Positions 19,269 to 27,700 of a stretch of DNA of 64,000 nt are shown piece after piece. This DNA is from Rathayibacter caricis DSM 15933. GTDB lineage: Bacteria > Actinomycetota > Actinomycetes > Actinomycetales > Microbacteriaceae. Both the position numbers and the translations under genes were made by a program. The stretch spans positions 2,728,001 through 2,792,000 of the forward strand of contig NZ_PZPL01000001.1 in the NCBI RefSeq assembly GCF_003044275.1, in the 5' to 3' direction. The notes under the pieces were generated by a model. The model had not been told where the DNA came from, did not search any database, and saw only the letters and a list, made by a program, of their open reading frames with translations. Within the stretch, counting starts at the first letter, position 1; each line of letters opens with the position of its first letter.

Positions 19269-19949
19269 GTGAGCGACTCCCAGCCCCCCATCACCGTCGA
19301 CATCTGGTCGGACATCGCGTGCCCCTGGTGCTACATCGGCAAGCGCAAGTTCGAGCGCGGGCTCGAGGCCTTCCGTCTCGCCCACCCGGAGGCGCCCGCC
19401 GTGGCGATCGAGTACCGGAGCTTCGAGCTGTCGCCGGACACCCCCGAGGACTACCGCGGCGGCGAAGCGGCGTTCCTGGCCGAGCACAAGGGGATCCCCG
19501 AGGCGCAGGCGCAGCAGATGCTCGACACCGTGACCGCCATCGCGGCGAGCGTCGGCCTCGACTACCACTTCGAGACGGTGCGGCACGTCAAGACCGTCAC
19601 CGCGCACCAGGCGCTGCACCACGCGAAGTCGCAGGGCCTGCAGCTCGAGCTGAAGGAACGGCTCCTGAGCGCGTACTTCGTCGAGGGCCGCGATCTCGCG
19701 GACTCAGCGGTCCTCGCGTCGCTCGCCGCCGAGGTCGGCCTCGACGAGGCCGAGACGGCACAGGTCCTCGCGGAGCAGCGCCACCTGCCCGACGTGCAGG
19801 CCGACATCGCGCAGGCCCGCGAGTACGGGATCACCGGCGTTCCGTTCTTCGTCCTCGACGGGCGCTTCGGCGTCTCGGGTGCGCAGGAGCCGCAGGCGTT
19901 CACCGAGGTGCTGGAGCACGTCCTCGAGCAGCGGGTGAGCGCGTCATGA
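19269..19949 (+). CDS. DsbA-family oxidoreductase (FrnE-like)
   Basis: A 226-residue thioredoxin-fold protein. The active site is CPWC within SDIACPWCYIGKRKF (about 12-26), followed by a helical insertion and the cis-proline region GITGVPFFVLDGRFGVSGAQ, exactly twenty residues. No signal peptide is present, so it is cytosolic, unlike periplasmic DsbA, and it fits the FrnE/2-hydroxychromene-isomerase-like branch. Its substrate is unknown. The stop overlaps a tiny cysteine-containing frame (ATGA). Confidence 0.9.
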   Translation: MSDSQPPITVDIWSDIACPWCYIGKRKFERGLEAFRLAHPEAPAVAIEYRSFELSPDTPEDYRGGEAAFLAEHKGIPEAQAQQMLDTVTAIAASVGLDYHFETVRHVKTVTAHQALHHAKSQGLQLELKERLLSAYFVEGRDLADSAVLASLAAEVGLDEAETAQVLAEQRHLPDVQADIAQAREYGITGVPFFVLDGRFGVSGAQEPQAFTEVLEHVLEQRVSAS

Positions 19950-20062
19950 GCTTCGAGATGCTCGGAGCCGCCGGCGTGCCCGTCTGCGAGGACGGGGTCT
20001 GCGCCGTGCCGGCCGTGGCGCCCGATCCCGCCGCGGTCAGCGCAGAGGCTCCTCGACGCTGA
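19946..20062 (+). CDS. Small cysteine-containing protein (38 aa)
   Basis: ATG 19946 overlaps the stop of the DsbA-like gene and opens a 38-codon frame: MSFEMLGAAGVPVCEDGVC followed by an Ala/Pro-rich tail. The CxxxxC pair may be redox-active or metal-binding given the neighbour, but this is speculative. It has no known domain and its 3' end overlaps the convergent ybaK-like gene by 26 bases. It could also be a non-coding overlap. Confidence 0.45.
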   Translation: MSFEMLGAAGVPVCEDGVCAVPAVAPDPAAVSAEAPRR

Positions 20063-20534
20063 TGTCGGCCACCTCGGCGCCGTAGGCCTCGATCAGCGCG
20101 TCGGCGTCGACGAAGGCGCTGCGCCCCGGCGTCCCGGCGCCCATCGCGATGCGCCGACCCCGGATGCGCTCGTCGGCGACGACGGGCCACGCGGTCGTGG
20201 AGCCGATCGGCGTGATGGTTCCGCGACGGTACCCGGTGGCCTCGAACGCCACCGACTCCTCGGGCATCCTCAGCTTGTTCACTCCGACCACCGCGCGCAG
20301 CTTCGGCCACGAGATCTGCCGCCCGCCGGGGATCAGCGCGAAGAGCAGACCACCGTCGTGGCGCTTCACCACGAGCGACTTGACGATCGTGCCCGGCTCG
20401 ATGCCGAGCAGCCGCGCGGCCTCCTCGAGGCTCCCGGCCTCGGGCCTCTCGACCACCTCGACGTCCAGTCCGCGCGCCCGGGCGTCCGCCTCGAAGCGCG
20501 CCGGCCCGTCCTCCCCAGCATCGATCGTGCTCAT
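20037..20534 (-). CDS. YbaK-like aminoacyl-tRNA deacylase
   Basis: A 165-residue YbaK/EbsC-type editing-domain protein: AARLLGIEPGTIVKSLVVK, LIPGGRQISWPKLRAVVG, and the terminal region GYRRGTITPIGS with the conserved glycine-rich motif. Stand-alone members hydrolyse mischarged tRNAs such as Cys-tRNA(Pro). ATG 20534 is preceded by AGGAGG at seven bases, which rules out longer starts. It is convergent with the DsbA-like unit and divergent from dusB. Specificity cannot be assigned from sequence. Confidence 0.87.
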   Translation of the reverse strand: MSTIDAGEDGPARFEADARARGLDVEVVERPEAGSLEEAARLLGIEPGTIVKSLVVKRHDGGLLFALIPGGRQISWPKLRAVVGVNKLRMPEESVAFEATGYRRGTITPIGSTTAWPVVADERIRGRRIAMGAGTPGRSAFVDADALIEAYGAEVADISVEEPLR

Positions 20535-20595
20535 CGATCCGCCTCCTCTGCTCGTCTCGCCTTCCCCAACACAGGATCTGGGAGAATCGATACCG

Positions 20596-21768
20596 ATGTC
20601 CTCCACTCTTCTGGCCCCACCGCCCGCGCGACCCGCGCCGGCGCTGCGCATCGGCCCCCTCGAACTCGACGCGCCGGTCGTCCTCGCTCCCATGGCGGGG
20701 ATCACCAACACCGCGTTCCGCCGCCTCTGCCGCGAGTTCGGCGCGGGGCTCTACGTGAGCGAGATGATCACCTCCCGGGCGCTCGTCGAGCGCACGCCGG
20801 AGTCGATGCGCCTCATCCGCCACCATCCCAGCGAGTCGGTCCGCTCCATCCAGCTCTACGGAGTCGATCCGAAGACGGTCGCCGAAGCGGTCACCATGCT
20901 CGTCGCGGAGGACCGCGCCGATCACATCGACCTCAACTTCGGCTGCCCGGTCGCCAAGGTGACCAGGAAGGGCGGGGGAGCGGCGCTGCCGTGGAAGCTG
21001 CCCCTCTTCCGGCAGATCGTCGAGGGAGCGGTGAAGGCCGCCGGCGACGTGCCGCTGACCGTCAAGATGCGCAAGGGCATCGACGCCGACCACCTGACCT
21101 ACCTCGAGGCCGCCCGAGCCGCCGAGGGTGCCGGAGTCGCCTCCATCGCCCTCCACGCCCGCACCGCGTCCGAGTTCTACAGCGGCCACGCCGACTGGTC
21201 GGCCATCGCGACGCTGAAAGAGGCGATCACGAGTGTCCCGGTGCTCGGCAACGGCGACATCTGGTCGGCCGAGGACGCGCTGCGGATGATGGCCGAGACC
21301 GGCTGCGACGGTGTCGTGGTCGGCCGCGGCTGCCTCGGTCGGCCGTGGCTGTTCGGCGACCTCGCCGCGGCCTTCGCCGGCTCGGAGGAGCGCTTCCGCC
21401 CGACGCTCGGCCAGGTGGCCGTCGCCTTCCGCCGCCACGCCGAGCTCATCTGCGAGTTCTTCGAGAGCGAGGAGCGCGGCTGCCGCGACATCCGCAAGCA
21501 CGTCGCCTGGTACTTCAAGGGCTACCCCGTCGGCGGCGAGCTGCGCGCCCGCATGGCGTCGGCCGAGACCCTCGCCGAGCTCGACGAGCTGCTCGCGCAG
21601 CTCGACCCCGAGGAGCCCTACCCGGGCGAGGCGGCCGAGGGACAGCGCGGCCGCGCGGGATCGCCGAAGGTCCCGTCGCTGCCCGACCGCTGGCTCGAGT
21701 CCCGCGAGCTCGACGCCGGCCAGCGCGCCGACGTGTCCGCCGCCGAAGTCCACCACAGCGGTGGATGA
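20596..21768 (+). CDS. dusB: tRNA-dihydrouridine synthase
   Basis: A 390-residue FMN enzyme of the DusB/Nifr3 group. VVLAPMAGITNTAFRRLCRE starts the barrel; DLNFGCPVAKVTRKGGGAAL contains the catalytic cysteine; HARTASEFYSGHADW and VLGNGDIWSAEDA bind FMN and substrate. It reduces uridines in tRNA D-loops. A GAGAAT box (20582-20587) ends eight bases before ATG 20596, suggesting a near-leaderless message. Its stop lies inside the dgt start, and dusB-dgt pairing is common in actinobacteria. Confidence 0.93.
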   Translation: MSSTLLAPPPARPAPALRIGPLELDAPVVLAPMAGITNTAFRRLCREFGAGLYVSEMITSRALVERTPESMRLIRHHPSESVRSIQLYGVDPKTVAEAVTMLVAEDRADHIDLNFGCPVAKVTRKGGGAALPWKLPLFRQIVEGAVKAAGDVPLTVKMRKGIDADHLTYLEAARAAEGAGVASIALHARTASEFYSGHADWSAIATLKEAITSVPVLGNGDIWSAEDALRMMAETGCDGVVVGRGCLGRPWLFGDLAAAFAGSEERFRPTLGQVAVAFRRHAELICEFFESEERGCRDIRKHVAWYFKGYPVGGELRARMASAETLAELDELLAQLDPEEPYPGEAAEGQRGRAGSPKVPSLPDRWLESRELDAGQRADVSAAEVHHSGG

Positions 21769-23014
21769 CCGCGCGCTCTGGGGGTACTCGCTCGTCGACG
21801 TCGAGCGGTTCCTGCCGGAGGAGCACTCCACCCGCCGCTCCGACTTCGCACGTGACCGCGCGCGGCTGTTCCACTCCAGCGCCCTGCGCCGCCTCGCGGC
21901 CAAGACGCAGGTGCTCAGCCCCACGGCCGGAGTCGACTTCGCCCGCAACCGGCTGACCCACTCGCTCGAGGTGGCGCAGATCGGCCGCGAGCTCGCGACG
22001 AGCCTCGACCTCGACCCCGACGTCGTCGACACCGCCTGCCTCGCCCACGACATCGGCCACCCTCCCTTCGGCCACAACGGCGAGCGCGCGCTCAACGCCT
22101 GGGCCGACGGCATCGGCGGCTTCGAGGGCAACGCGCAGACCTTCCGCCTGCTCACCCGCCTCGAGCCGAAGGTGTTCGGCGACGACGACCGCCCCTACGG
22201 TCTGAACCTCACCCGCGCGAGCCTCGACGCCAGCTGCAAGTACCCCTGGCCCGACACGCGCTCCGTCGCGGATCCCTCCGGCCGGGCGAAGTTCGGGTTC
22301 TACGCCGACGACGCACCGGCGTTCGCCTGGATGCGCGAGGGCGCCCCCGAGGGCGTGCGCTGCATCGAGGCCGAGGTGATGGACCTCTCGGACGACATCG
22401 CCTACTCGGTGCACGACTTCGAGGACGCCGTCGTCTCGGGCTACATCGACGTCGAGGCGCTCGGCTCCCGCAGCGACCACGACGACCTCGTGGCCTCGAT
22501 GCACGCCTGGGTCGGCGACGAGATCGAGCACGCCGAGCTCGTCTCCGCCTTCGACCGCCTCGACTCGCTCGACGTCTGGCTCGACTCGTGGGACGGGTCG
22601 CGCCGCGATCAGGCTCGCCTGAAGAACCTCACCAGCCAGCTCATCGGCCGCTTCGCCGCCGCCGCCACCGAGGCGACCCGCGAGGCCTATTCGCACCCCG
22701 ACCTCGTCCGCTTCGGCGGCCACGTCGTCGTGCCCCGCGAGCAGCAGGCCGAGATCGCGGTCCTCAAGGGCATCGTCGCGACGTTCGTGATGTCGCGGAA
22801 CACCCGCCAGCCCATCTACGCCCAGCAGCGCGAGGTCCTCACGCGCCTCGCCGACACCCTCCTCGAGCGCGGCGAGGGCGTCCTCGAGCCCGGCTTCGCC
22901 GAGGACTGGCGCGCGAGCGACTCCGACGACGCCCGCCGCCGTGTCGTCGTCGACCAGGTCGCCAACCTCACCGACCAGAGCGCCCTCGCCTGGTTCGAGA
23001 GGTTGTGCCCATAG
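21761..23014 (+). CDS. dgt: Deoxyguanosinetriphosphate triphosphohydrolase-like protein
   Basis: A 417-residue HD-domain phosphohydrolase. RNRLTHSLEVAQIGREL supplies the first histidine and LAHDIGHPPFGHNGERAL supplies the HD pair (about 100-110). It matches the dGTPase-like family, which hydrolyses dNTPs to deoxynucleosides and triphosphate. GTG 21761 overlaps dusB by eight bases. The last codons and the stop (TAG 23012-23014) lie inside the first, partial unit of the 124-bp repeat array that follows, so the C-terminus may have been set by repeat insertion. Confidence 0.92.
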   Translation: MDDRALWGYSLVDVERFLPEEHSTRRSDFARDRARLFHSSALRRLAAKTQVLSPTAGVDFARNRLTHSLEVAQIGRELATSLDLDPDVVDTACLAHDIGHPPFGHNGERALNAWADGIGGFEGNAQTFRLLTRLEPKVFGDDDRPYGLNLTRASLDASCKYPWPDTRSVADPSGRAKFGFYADDAPAFAWMREGAPEGVRCIEAEVMDLSDDIAYSVHDFEDAVVSGYIDVEALGSRSDHDDLVASMHAWVGDEIEHAELVSAFDRLDSLDVWLDSWDGSRRDQARLKNLTSQLIGRFAAAATEATREAYSHPDLVRFGGHVVVPREQQAEIAVLKGIVATFVMSRNTRQPIYAQQREVLTRLADTLLERGEGVLEPGFAEDWRASDSDDARRRVVVDQVANLTDQSALAWFERLCP

Positions 23015-23376
23015 GGAGCCGGTCCTCGCCCGGCTCCCCGCGGTCGGCTTTCGCACATGGTCGCGTTCCGCAGAGCGGGTCGCGTCCGCGTAGGTCGATC
23101 CGCTCGCACGCGGATCGCCCGTTCCGCTGTGCCGATACGGGGCCGGTCCCCGCCCGGCCCCGCGCGGTCGGCTCTCGTGGATGGTCGCGTTCTGCAGAGC
23201 GTGTCGCGTTCGCGTAGGTCGATCCGCTGGCACGCGGATCGACCGTTCCGCTGTGCCGATACGGGGCCGGTCCCCGCCCGGCCCCGCGCCGTCGGCTCGG
23301 GCGGGTGGTCGCGTTCCGCAGAGCGGGGTGCGTTCGCGTAGGTCGATCCGCTCGCACGCGGATCGCCCGTTCCGCT
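23005..23376. repeat. 124-bp tandem repeat array
   Basis: Units begin GGTCGCGTTC at 23059, 23183 and 23307, a period of exactly 124 bases, preceded by a 3' part-unit that starts in the last codons of dgt (23005). The third unit breaks off at about 23376. Each unit contains a hairpin built on GATCCGC...GCGGATC; in the middle unit it is GGTCGATCCGC (23217-23227), a 6-base loop, and GCGGATCGACC. Units also carry GGGGCCGG...CCGGCCCC. The frames open across the array are shadows. Shared blocks link it to the arrays near 53.2 kb. Confidence 0.9.
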
Positions 23377-23412
23377 CGGGAGGATCGCTCTGCCGGTGCG
23401 CCCCCTCTCTTG

Positions 23413-23625
23413 CTGATCGAGTAGGGCGCGCAGCGCCCGTATCGAGATCCAGGTCCGCTCGGAGGGTGGGTCTCGATACGCCCCTGCGGGGCTACTCGAC
23501 CAGGCAGGCTTCGCGCGTCCGCTCTCCTCATCTGCTGATCGAGTAGGGCGCGCAGCGCCCGTATCGAGATCCGCGTCGGCTCGGAGGGTGGGTCTCGATA
23601 CGCCCCTGCGGGGCTACTCGACCAG
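23413..23625. repeat. Two copies of the CTGGTCGAGTAG-family element
   Basis: Two nearly identical 91-bp elements at 23413-23503 and 23535-23625 (period 122). Each starts CTGATCGAGTAG, runs through GGCGC-GCA-GCGCC and CGTATCGAGA, and ends with TCTCGATACG, CCCCTGCGGGG and CTACTCGACCAG. The ends are inverted repeats of one another and each half is capped by a small hairpin. It is the same family as 2048-2233 but with different capping palindromes. No coding frame is present. Confidence 0.88.
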
Positions 23626-23776
23626 CAAGGGGAGGCGGCAGCTTCACCGGAGCGGCAGCGCGATGCGCAACCTCAGCTGCCGAGGGGGCTCAGCCCCTGT
23701 CGGCGGTCGCACCCCGTCCTCAGCTCCTGTTCTGCGCTGGGACCAGCCGACCCAACGCTCTGGGTCGAGCCGAACC

Positions 23777-23865
23777 GGTGATCCGCGTGCGAGCGGATCG
23801 CCGTAGGCGGACGCAGGACGCTCTACGGGATCCGCACCGTCGAAAAGCCGACTGCGCGACGCCGG
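23777..23865 (-). repeat. Inverted copy of the 82-bp hairpin repeat
   Basis: Read on the minus strand this stretch matches the 82-bp unit of the 53.2-kb array: a GTCGGCTT region, an AGAGCG block, a TGCGT block and the hairpin. The stem here is GGTGATCCGC (23777-23786) against GCGGATCGCC (23793-23802) with one G.T pair. It ends about 30 bases before the dnaG start. The stretch 23626-23776 between the repeats holds no recognisable gene. Confidence 0.75.
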
Positions 23866-23894
23866 GCCGGGACCGGCGACGTACGATGGACACC

Positions 23895-25754
23895 GTGCCA
23901 GGACGGATTCGACAACAGGATGTCGAGGAGGTCAAGGCGCGGGTCAACATCGGCGACGTCGTCGGCGAGTACGTCACCCTGAAGTCGGCGGGTGTCGGGT
24001 CGCTCAAGGGTCTCTGCCCCTTCCACGACGAGCGCAGCCCCAGTTTCCACGTGCGCCCGCAGGCCGGGTTCTACCACTGCTTCGGCTGCCAGGAGTCGGG
24101 CGACGTCTACAGCTTCATCATGAAGATGGACCACACCTCGTTCAGTGAGACGGTCGAGCGGCTCGCCGCCCGCGTCGGCATCGTCCTCCAGTACGAGGAG
24201 GGCGGCGGTCAGGCGCCCGAGACCGGCGGTCGCGTGCGCCTCCTCGAGGCGAACAGAGTGGCGGAGGAGTATTTCCGCGAGCAGCTGGCCACTCCGGGGG
24301 CCGACGTCGGCCGCAGGTTCCTCGGCGAGCGGGGCTTCGACCGCGCCGCCGCCGATCGCTTCGGCGTCGGCTTCGCGCCCGACGGCTGGGACGGGCTGAC
24401 GACCGCGCTCAAGCGGCGCGGCTTCTCCGAGACCGAGCTCACCGCGGCGGGCCTGGTCAGCAGCAGCAACCGCGGAGGCGTCTACGACCGGTTCCGCGGT
24501 CGCCTCGTCTGGCCGATCCGCGACGTCACCGGGCAGACGGTCGGCTTCGGCGCCCGCCGCCTCCTCGAGGAGGACAAGGGCCCGAAGTACCTGAACACCC
24601 CCGAGACGCCCGTGTACCACAAGTCGCAGGTGCTCTACGGGCTCGACCTCGCCAAGCGCGACATCTCGCGCGGGCACCAGGTGGTGGTGGTCGAGGGCTA
24701 CACCGACGTGATGGCGTGCCACCTCGCGGGAGTGACGACCGCGGTCGCCACGTGCGGCACCTCGTTCGGCGTCGATCACATCAAGGTGCTGCGCCGGGTG
24801 CTGGGCGACGACAGCGGAGTGGGCGAGGTCGTCTTCACGTTCGATCCCGACGCCGCGGGTCAGAAGGCCGCGATGCGCGCGTTCCAGGAGGAGCACCGCT
24901 TCGCCGCGCAGACGTTCGTCGCCGTCGCGCCCGAGGGTCTGGATCCGTGCGACCTGCGGCTGAACCGCGGCGACGACGCGGTCCGCCGCCTCATCGACGA
25001 CAAGAAGCCGATGTTCGAGTTCGTGATTCGGCAGCTGCTGTCGCGCTACGACCTCGAGACGGTCGAGGGCCGGGTCGCCGCCCTGCGCGCGGCCGCCCCG
25101 GTGGTCGCCGAGATCCGCGATCCCGCGCTCCGGCCCGGCTACTCCCGCGAGCTCGCCCGGATGCTCGGCCTGGACATGTCCGAGGTCAACTCCGCGGTGC
25201 GCTCCGCCGGCTCCCGTCCCCGCGGCTCCCGCGAGGAGCGTCGCGAATCCGAGCGCGAGGCCGCGGCGACCGAGCCGCCCGCGGGTGCGCGCCTCGCCGA
25301 CCTCCCCGTCGACGTCGTCACGCGCATCGAGCGCGAGGCGCTGATGGCGATGCTCCAGCTCCCGCAGGCGATGGGCGTCGAGCTGCTCACCCGCGCCGCG
25401 CACGCCGCCGTGACCAACGAGACCCTGCGCGTCGTGCGCGACGCCGTCGTCGCGAACCTCGAGCGCGCGGAGGACCGCGATTGGGTCGAGCACGTCGCGA
25501 ACGACGTTCCCGGCCCGTTCGCCTCCCTGGTCCGCCAGCTCGCGGTGGCGCCGATCCCGGCCGCCGACGAGGCGAAGCTCGCGCGCTACGCACGCGACGT
25601 CGCGGTCTCTCTGATCGAGCGCGACCTGCTCCGCGAGATCGCCGAGCTGCGCGGGGCTCTGCAGCGCGCCTCCGCCGACCCCGTGATGTCGCGTGCGGTG
25701 CAGGTGCGCCTCGTCGAGCTCGAGCGCGAGAAGCGCGCTCTGCGGAGCGAGTGA
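23895..25754 (+). CDS. dnaG: DNA primase
   Basis: A 619-residue DnaG. The N-terminal zinc ribbon is LCPFHDERSPSF...YHCFGCQESGD, with CxxH and CxxC ligands. The catalytic core includes WPIRDVTGQTVGFGARRL, and the TOPRIM domain has VVVEGYTDVMACHLAGV and FDPDAAGQKA. The C-terminal helicase-binding region is helical. GTG 23895 is chosen because TACGAT (23882-23887) ends seven bases upstream, making it leaderless and giving the usual start MPGRIRQQDVEEVKARVNI. ATG 23886 overlaps the -10 box and is unlikely. Confidence 0.96.
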   Translation: MPGRIRQQDVEEVKARVNIGDVVGEYVTLKSAGVGSLKGLCPFHDERSPSFHVRPQAGFYHCFGCQESGDVYSFIMKMDHTSFSETVERLAARVGIVLQYEEGGGQAPETGGRVRLLEANRVAEEYFREQLATPGADVGRRFLGERGFDRAAADRFGVGFAPDGWDGLTTALKRRGFSETELTAAGLVSSSNRGGVYDRFRGRLVWPIRDVTGQTVGFGARRLLEEDKGPKYLNTPETPVYHKSQVLYGLDLAKRDISRGHQVVVVEGYTDVMACHLAGVTTAVATCGTSFGVDHIKVLRRVLGDDSGVGEVVFTFDPDAAGQKAAMRAFQEEHRFAAQTFVAVAPEGLDPCDLRLNRGDDAVRRLIDDKKPMFEFVIRQLLSRYDLETVEGRVAALRAAAPVVAEIRDPALRPGYSRELARMLGLDMSEVNSAVRSAGSRPRGSREERRESEREAAATEPPAGARLADLPVDVVTRIEREALMAMLQLPQAMGVELLTRAAHAAVTNETLRVVRDAVVANLERAEDRDWVEHVANDVPGPFASLVRQLAVAPIPAADEAKLARYARDVAVSLIERDLLREIAELRGALQRASADPVMSRAVQVRLVELEREKRALRSE

Positions 25755-25818
25755 CCAGCGGAGGAGCAATCGTCACCCTTCCAGGGGCGTGTTGCAGTCG
25801 TGTGAAGATTCCGCCGCG

Positions 25819-25848
25819 GCGGAGCGCTCGGGCTCGGAGAGCGCTTCC
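25819..25848 (+). promoter_or_regulatory. Two LacI-family-like operator half-palindromes
   Basis: GAGCGCTC (25822-25829) and GAGCGCTT (25839-25846) have centres 17 bases apart, upstream of the ABC transporter operon. Both resemble the GAGCGCTC core bound by actinobacterial LacI-family sugar regulators, and a CACATGTG palindrome follows. No regulator gene lies nearby. The rest of 25755-25992 holds only a ribosome site before ATG 25993. Confidence 0.4.
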
Positions 25849-25992
25849 ACATGTGTTACCACTGAACAACAGCACTGCGGACGCCCGGCACGGGTGCGCT
25901 GGTGCGCGCCCCGGAGAACGGGTCCGCCGCACGACCGCGCGCGCCACGAGCGCATCCGCAACAGATCCTTACCAGGAAGAGGTAGACGGACG

Positions 25993-27633
25993 ATGACATC
26001 CGCATCCATCCGGGGCGCTCGCGCGCTCTCCGCCGCCGCAGGTTTCGCCGCGGTCGCGATCGTGCTCGCGGGCTGCTCCGCCGGCGGCTCCGACTCCGCG
26101 GGCGACAGCGCCGCAGGAGGCGCCCTGACGATCGGCACGACCGACAAGATCACGACGCTCGACCCGGCCGGCTCGTACGACAACGGCTCCTTCGCCGTGA
26201 TGAACCAGGTCTACCCGTTCCTCATGAACACGCCCTACGGCAGCCCGGACGTCGAGCCCGACATCGCCGAGTCCGCCGAGTTCTCGGCGCCCACCGAGTA
26301 CACCGTGACCCTCAAGGAGGGTCTGAAGTGGGCGAACGGCAACGACCTGACCTCCTCGGACGTCAAGTTCTCGTTCGACCGCCAGCTGGCGATCGCGGAC
26401 GCGAACGGCCCGTCGTCACTCCTCGCGAACCTCGACAGCGTCGCGGCTCCGGACGACACCACCGTCGTCTTCACGCTCAAGTCCGAGAACGACCAGACGT
26501 TCCCGCAGATCCTCTCGAGCCCCGCCGGCCCGATCGTCGACGAGGACGTCTTCTCGGCCGACGCGCTGACTCCGGACGACGAGATCGTCTCGGGCGACGC
26601 CTTCGCCGGTCAGTACACGATCGCGAACTACGACGTGAACAACCTCATCCAGTACAAGGCGTACGAGGGCTACGAGGGCGTGCTCGGCGCGGCCGAGACC
26701 GGCACCGTCAACGTCAAGTACTACGCCGACTCGTCGAACCTCAAGCTGGACATCCAGGAGGGCAACATCGACGTGGCGTTTCGGAGCCTCTCGGCCACCG
26801 ACGTCGAGGACCTCCGCGGCAACGACGCGGTCAAGGTCGTCGACGGCCCCGGCGGCGAGATCCGCTACATCGTCTTCAACTTCGACACCCAGCCCTTCGG
26901 TGCGACGACCGCCGAGGCCGACCCGGCCAAGTCGCTCGCCGTGCGCCAGGCCGTGGCCGACCTGATCGACCGCGAGGAGATCGCCGACCAGGTCTACAAG
27001 GGCACCTACACCCCGCTCTACTCGTTCGTCCCCGAGGGGCTGACCGGAGCGACCGAGCCCCTGAAGTCGCTCTACGGCGACGGCGAGGGCGGACCGGACG
27101 CCGACAAGGCGAAGGCGACCCTCGAGGCCGCCGGCGTCACCGAGCCGGTGAACCTCAGCCTCCAGTACTCGAACGACCACTACGGCCCGTCCTCGGGCGA
27201 CGAGTACGCGCTGATCAAGGACCAGCTCGAGTCCTCGGGCCTGTTCACCGTCGACCTGCAGACCACGGAGTGGGTGCAGTACTCGAAGGACCGCAGCTCG
27301 GACGTCTACCCGGCGTACCAGCTGGGCTGGTTCCCGGACTACTCGGACGCCGACAACTACCTCTCGCCGTTCTTCATCAAGGAGAACTTCCTCGCGAACC
27401 ACTACGACGACGCCGAGGTCCAGGGCCTGATCGCGGAGCAGGTCTCGACGACCGATCCCGACGCGCGCACCGCGGTCATCGAGGAGATCCAGGACAAGGT
27501 CGCGGCGCAGCTGTCGACCGTCCCGTACCTCCAGGGCTCGCAGGTCGCGGTCGTCGGCAGCGACGTGAGCGGAGCCGAGGACACCCTCGACGCCTCGTTC
27601 AAGTTCCGCTACGCGGCGCTCAGCAAGGGCTGA
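25993..27633 (+). CDS. ABC transporter substrate-binding lipoprotein (family 5)
   Basis: A 546-residue SBP_bac_5 protein. The signal peptide ends in a lipobox, VLAGC (about residues 22-26), so the mature protein is lipid-anchored outside the membrane. The core shows YTVTLKEGLKWANGNDLTSS and VRQAVADLIDREEIADQVYKG, hallmarks of Opp/Dpp receptors. The family binds peptides, but also nickel or oligosaccharides, so substrate is open. AGGAAGAGG precedes ATG 25993. A strong terminator-like hairpin follows before the permeases, consistent with the binding protein being made in excess. Confidence 0.93.
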   Translation: MTSASIRGARALSAAAGFAAVAIVLAGCSAGGSDSAGDSAAGGALTIGTTDKITTLDPAGSYDNGSFAVMNQVYPFLMNTPYGSPDVEPDIAESAEFSAPTEYTVTLKEGLKWANGNDLTSSDVKFSFDRQLAIADANGPSSLLANLDSVAAPDDTTVVFTLKSENDQTFPQILSSPAGPIVDEDVFSADALTPDDEIVSGDAFAGQYTIANYDVNNLIQYKAYEGYEGVLGAAETGTVNVKYYADSSNLKLDIQEGNIDVAFRSLSATDVEDLRGNDAVKVVDGPGGEIRYIVFNFDTQPFGATTAEADPAKSLAVRQAVADLIDREEIADQVYKGTYTPLYSFVPEGLTGATEPLKSLYGDGEGGPDADKAKATLEAAGVTEPVNLSLQYSNDHYGPSSGDEYALIKDQLESSGLFTVDLQTTEWVQYSKDRSSDVYPAYQLGWFPDYSDADNYLSPFFIKENFLANHYDDAEVQGLIAEQVSTTDPDARTAVIEEIQDKVAAQLSTVPYLQGSQVAVVGSDVSGAEDTLDASFKFRYAALSKG

Positions 27634-27645
27634 TCCACCCCTCCG

Positions 27646-27685
27646 AGGCCGGCGCCTCCCCGATCGGGAGGCGCCGGCCTTTCTC
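27646..27685 (+). terminator. Intrinsic terminator/attenuator after the binding-protein gene
   Basis: AGGCCGGCGCCTCCC (27646-27660) and GGGAGGCGCCGGCCT (27666-27680) form a perfect 15-bp stem with a 5-base loop, followed by TTCTCC. It lies between the binding protein and the first permease, so partial read-through would lower expression of the membrane components. Confidence 0.88.
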
Positions 27686-27700
27686 CACGAAAGGCATCAC

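Noticed and set aside
23041..23546. Several open frames across the 124-bp array
   Set aside because: They repeat with the array, have no starts with ribosome sites and translate to arginine/serine-rich low-complexity sequence.
23005..23625. CRISPR-like array
   Set aside because: Units are 122-124 bp and nearly identical throughout, with no short repeats alternating with unique spacers and no cas genes nearby.
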